NCBI RefSeq assembly: GCF_019145495.1
Contig: NZ_JAHSTU010000002.1
Coordinates: 853,135 to 917,134 of the forward strand
Source: Pseudomonas azerbaijanoccidentalis
GTDB taxonomy: Bacteria > Pseudomonadota > Gammaproteobacteria > Pseudomonadales > Pseudomonadaceae
Direction of reading: 5' to 3'
Length of the DNA: 64,000 nucleotides
Below are positions 60,459-64,000 of this stretch, in pieces. A program made the translations under genes and the position numbers. The stretch's first letter is position 1. Every line of letters begins with the position of its first letter. The notes under the pieces are model-generated. The model worked only from the letters and a program-made list of their open reading frames with translations, was not told where the DNA came from and searched no databases.

Positions 60459-63400
60459 GAGCGCGCCTCCTCGGCGGACAAAGAACGCCAAGGCGCTTCA
60501 AGCAGTGGTCGATACAAAGCGTCACACCAATCGGAAAATGTTTCGTCGGCAACCAGCGCGTCGTAATCGGCGAATTGCCGTGCAAGCGCCACGCTTTCCC
60601 GTCGCTCCCCGTCAGTGGTCAACCCGTCACCTTCATAGGCCTTTCGGGCTGCGGCCTCGGCTTTGACCGGGTCGCTCTGACCAAGCCAGGCAAACGCTGT
60701 TTTCACTGCAACGGGAAGGGGCTGGCGCATGCCCGATTGCCAGGCCAGCAACAGGTCTCCCAGAATTTTCCGTGCTGGTTCCGCGTCCATTGGCGCGAGC
60801 ACCAGACTGTCATCACTGGCCACCAGCGCCGTGGTTATCGACAGACCGCTAGCGCAAGCGACCAGATGATTGACCCAGGGCCGAGTCAGGCGATGCCATT
60901 TTCGAGACTTGATCGACCCAATGCTGTTGGGGATTGTCGTGATCGACAACAGCCCGCCATCCGCCCGTTGATGCAGACCGCTGAGCCAACCGTCGATACG
61001 CAGGTCATGCAAATCCAGGCTCACAGGCAGTGCGCTGATCAATCGCGTTGGCCACAAGGTCAGCAATTGTTGGTAGCGTTGCAGCAAATCCGGTAGTGGT
61101 TCGATCAGCTCCCGCTGAAGGCACTCACCGAATCCTGCCATTGGCAGCAACCCGCCGTTTTGCAGGCGCCTGGCTTGCACTTCCAACGCTTGATCACTGT
61201 GATCCAGATTGGCCAGTGCCGCTTCGAGCAAACGGTCGCTGAGGCTGTATCGCTGCAAAGCGTCCAGCACAAACGGCTCTTCATCCGCCAAAGGGACTTC
61301 GGCGGATTCAAAGAACACCTTCAACCGCTGACTGAAAAAATGTCGCACTGGGTTGCGCAGGAAATCCTGTAGCTGCCCAAGCCCCAGCGGTTCATCCTGC
61401 ACGTGGGCATCAAGCCTCTCGACTTGAGTCGATTGCTCAGTGAGTTGATGCAGCACCTGCCACTCACTGGCGTAGCTGAACAGGTCATCACCCTCATGAA
61501 AGTAACGAGCGCTGAAGGGTTGTAGAGGGTGTTCTTGAGTAATCGCTTCAAGCAGATCTTCGTCGCTTTGGGACAATCGCCAACCGCTTGCGAGGTGATC
61601 ACGTAACTGGCCGATGAGTACCGATGCGGGTCGTTCGCTGTTATCGCGAATGCTGCGGCCAACCCAGCTGATGTAAAGCTGATCGCGGGCCGACAACAAG
61701 GCCTCCAACAACAGGTAACGGTCGTCTTCGCGTCGCGAACGATCGCCGGGGCGGTAGTCACTGCCCATCAGGTCGAAGTCCAGCGGCGGTTGTGCTCGCG
61801 GATAGTCGCCGTCATTCATGCCCAGCAGGCAGACCAGTTTGAACGGAATCGCACGCATGGGCATCAAGGTACAGAAGTTGACGGCGCCGGCCAAAAATCG
61901 CTGAGACAAACGCCCTTGATCGAGCCCCGCAAGCCAGGCTTCACGGACGACGGTCAGCGGTAATTCGTCTTGCAGACCGACAGACTCACAATTCTCGAGC
62001 CAGGCTTCACGCAGCTCTTCAAGCTGAGTCAGCAAATAGTCGTCATGCTCGTTACTGGCCTGGAAGAACAACGATACCAACGCTTGCAGTCGCAAACTCC
62101 ATTGCTCAGGCGAAGCGGGCTGTGTGAGCTCCTGGTGTGCGACTTCCAGCGCATCGAGCAGCGCAACCAACGGCCCGATGAGTGCAGCATCCAGCCCGCC
62201 GATCTCGTCGTACGGCTCGATACCTTCACAGGCATGGGCGCTGCCGACGGCATATCCGAGCAACATGCGCCGCAGGCCAAAACGCCAACTGTTTTGCTCC
62301 AGCGCCTCCGGAAGCCCGAGACCGGCACGCTGCTCGGCATTCATGCCCCAACGAATGCCGGCACCTTCGATCCAGCGATGCAAGGTCGGGAGGTCGCGCT
62401 CTTCTACTCCAAAACGGGCGCGCAATGCAGGAACATCGAGCAGATCGAGGATCTCGCTGACCGGAAAACGACTGTCAGGCAGCTTGAGCAAATGCTCGAC
62501 AGCAATCAGTAATGGATCTCGACCGCGCTGGCCTTGATCCGCAAGCGTAAACGGAATAAAACGCGGATCATGTCGCTCTAGCTGGCCGAACACGGCCCGA
62601 ATGTGCGGTGCATAACTGTCGATATCCGGGACCATGACAATCACATCGCGAGGACGTAACTGCGGGTCGGCGCTGAAACGCGCGAGCAGTTGATCGTGCA
62701 GTATCTCGACTTCCCGCTGTGCGCTATGAGCAATGTGGAAACGGATGGATTCATCTTCATGCAGATCAACAGCCGGCCAGCGCTCACGCGTCTCGTTCAG
62801 AGGACGCAATTCCAGGATGTCATCCTGCAACTGATTGAGCATGTTCAGTGGCTGGCTGTCGCTGAACAGGTCGATACGACCGTCACGAAACGCCGAGCGA
62901 TAACTGTTGGGGTCGTCGTAGCTGTCCAGCAGGTTGATGTAGTCTCGCCCTTGCTTGCCCCAAGCAGCCAACAACGGATGGGCATGCTGATGCAGCGTTT
63001 GCGAATCGAGGACAACCGGCATGCCGCTCTTGCGAGCCTGTCGCTTGTATTGATGCCGTAACAGGTCTTTATCGGCGACGATATCTGCCCAATGGTGACG
63101 ACACGGGTTATGAACACACAGCAAGACTTGACTGAATCGGGCCAGTCCCGCCAACGCTTCGAGGGCTTGGGCAGGCAGCGAGGAGATCCCGAATACGATC
63201 ACCCGTGAAGGCAACCCGGGCGGGGCCACATCAAGGCTGTTGATACGTTCGACAAAGCGTTGATGGACACCGGCACGGCTTTGCGCCATCCCCTCTTCAC
63301 CGACATCCACCAGCAGGGCACGCCACAACTCCGCTTGCCAGCAATTGGCCGCCGTCAGTGGCTTGGCTTCTCCCCTGGCATTACGTAATTGGTGCCGACC

Positions 63401-63907
63401 TTCTGCCCAGTCTTCAAGCCAATCGGCGCGGTACACCTGATACTGGTCGAACAAATCAGCCAACCGCTCGGCTAACTGATAGCGTTTGCGCAGGTCGGTG
63501 TCATTGGTCAGAAAGCGCTGCAGCGGTTCGAAGTGTGGCTCATTGATCAACTGCGGAAGCAGGCGCATCAGGCGCCAGGTCAGCGGAGCTTTATCCAGCA
63601 GAGACTTGGGCGGGATTTCGTCGCGGCCCAGGACCATTCGATAGAGTTGCCACATGAAACTGCCAGGCAATTGCACGTCGATGGCAGCGGCAATTCCACA
63701 GCCACCCATGTCGTCATCTTCAGCGTCTTCAGCCAAAGCCAGCTTCAGCCATTGCGCAATGCCGTTGCTCTGCACCAGGGCGATTTCATTTTCCAGGGGA
63801 GCCAGCGGGTAGCGCCGCATCCAGCTCACCACCAGGCTGCGTAACTCGTCCAGGCGGTTACCGTGAACCACCATAAAACCAGCACTGAGGGACGTTGCGT
63901 CCGGCAT
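60455..63907 (-). CDS. recC: RecC, Chi-recognition subunit of exonuclease V
   Basis: An 1150-residue subunit starting MPDATSLSAGFMVVHGNRLDELRSLVVSW, with the RecC pattern ALVQSNGIAQWLKLALAE near residue 43. It has helicase-like folds without working ATPase motifs and is the subunit that reads Chi. AAGGAAG lies upstream of the ATG. It is the first gene of the recCBD operon. Confidence 0.95.
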   Translation of the reverse strand: MPDATSLSAGFMVVHGNRLDELRSLVVSWMRRYPLAPLENEIALVQSNGIAQWLKLALAEDAEDDDMGGCGIAAAIDVQLPGSFMWQLYRMVLGRDEIPPKSLLDKAPLTWRLMRLLPQLINEPHFEPLQRFLTNDTDLRKRYQLAERLADLFDQYQVYRADWLEDWAEGRHQLRNARGEAKPLTAANCWQAELWRALLVDVGEEGMAQSRAGVHQRFVERINSLDVAPPGLPSRVIVFGISSLPAQALEALAGLARFSQVLLCVHNPCRHHWADIVADKDLLRHQYKRQARKSGMPVVLDSQTLHQHAHPLLAAWGKQGRDYINLLDSYDDPNSYRSAFRDGRIDLFSDSQPLNMLNQLQDDILELRPLNETRERWPAVDLHEDESIRFHIAHSAQREVEILHDQLLARFSADPQLRPRDVIVMVPDIDSYAPHIRAVFGQLERHDPRFIPFTLADQGQRGRDPLLIAVEHLLKLPDSRFPVSEILDLLDVPALRARFGVEERDLPTLHRWIEGAGIRWGMNAEQRAGLGLPEALEQNSWRFGLRRMLLGYAVGSAHACEGIEPYDEIGGLDAALIGPLVALLDALEVAHQELTQPASPEQWSLRLQALVSLFFQASNEHDDYLLTQLEELREAWLENCESVGLQDELPLTVVREAWLAGLDQGRLSQRFLAGAVNFCTLMPMRAIPFKLVCLLGMNDGDYPRAQPPLDFDLMGSDYRPGDRSRREDDRYLLLEALLSARDQLYISWVGRSIRDNSERPASVLIGQLRDHLASGWRLSQSDEDLLEAITQEHPLQPFSARYFHEGDDLFSYASEWQVLHQLTEQSTQVERLDAHVQDEPLGLGQLQDFLRNPVRHFFSQRLKVFFESAEVPLADEEPFVLDALQRYSLSDRLLEAALANLDHSDQALEVQARRLQNGGLLPMAGFGECLQRELIEPLPDLLQRYQQLLTLWPTRLISALPVSLDLHDLRIDGWLSGLHQRADGGLLSITTIPNSIGSIKSRKWHRLTRPWVNHLVACASGLSITTALVASDDSLVLAPMDAEPARKILGDLLLAWQSGMRQPLPVAVKTAFAWLGQSDPVKAEAAARKAYEGDGLTTDGERRESVALARQFADYDALVADETFSDWCDALYRPLLEAPWRSLSAEEARS

Positions 63908-64000
63908 AAAGGCTTCCTTGGAAAATACAAACGCTAGGGCCGAACCTTAGCATTGTCGGGAGATGCTGACAGCGGGGACCTGTCCGTCATTGCTGTAAGA
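63908..64000. other. Upstream region of recC, window edge
   Basis: 93 bases before recC containing its ribosome site. No clear promoter hexamers or operators could be assigned, and the region is cut by the window end. Confidence 0.3.

Overview
The window looks like chromosomal DNA of a fluorescent-group Pseudomonas. The evidence is the high G+C content, the typical 'gtgggagcgagcctgctcgcgat' type REP elements between genes, and several gene sets arranged as in that genus: the pel operon with a pelX epimerase, yfiR-yfiN-yfiB, recC-recB-recD and mmsA-mmsB. I see no rRNA or tRNA genes, no CRISPR array and no intact transposase or integrase.

Layout. (1) 1-4614 is an organic-peroxide stress locus: a LysR regulator, a Tat-exported epoxide hydrolase, two tandem Ohr peroxidases and an OhrR-type MarR repressor. 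A repeated TGCGAT..ATCGCA operator precedes almost every transcription unit, and two tiny ORFs lie directly behind copies of it. (2) 4637-18677 holds one uncharacterised gene, then the complete Pel exopolysaccharide operon on the minus strand (pelX-A-B-C-D-E-F-G). Two FleQ-like boxes lie upstream of pelX. (3) 19218-32199 is mixed: hipBA, a DUF2252 kinase-like protein, a Fur-type FecI/FecR/TonB-receptor iron-uptake set, a RimJ-like acetyltransferase, a histidine phosphatase/PAP2 pair, an HBM-type chemoreceptor, a FitAB toxin-antitoxin pair and an apparently orphan XRE antitoxin-like gene. (4) 32488-47559 is metabolic: D-aminoacylase/RpiR/GntP, a SulP transporter, an SDR with a LysR, divergent mdaB/ygiN quinone cycling genes, TauE with a LysR, a cupin, and mmsBA (valine/propionate catabolism) with a divergent LysR.

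(5) 47565-51196 is the most unusual part. It is a lower-G+C, roughly 3.6-kb island encoding a complete His-Xaa-Ser (Hxs) peptide-maturation system: a secreted precursor ending in six HxS triplets, HxsD, and two radical SAM enzymes, HxsB and HxsC. It sits exactly between two copies of the last 136 bp of the mmsA-divergent lysR gene, one ending the intact gene and one stranded. This is the footprint of an insertion that duplicated the 3' end of its target. (6) 51343-63907 carries a CatB-type acetyltransferase, the yfiRNB c-di-GMP signalling operon and recCBD.

Working together. YfiN makes c-di-GMP in response to envelope signals passed through YfiR and YfiB. PelD binds c-di-GMP, and FleQ releases pel promoters when it binds c-di-GMP, so the window contains both the producer and the target of one biofilm switch. 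The peroxide locus appears to be a self-contained regulon controlled by its own OhrR.
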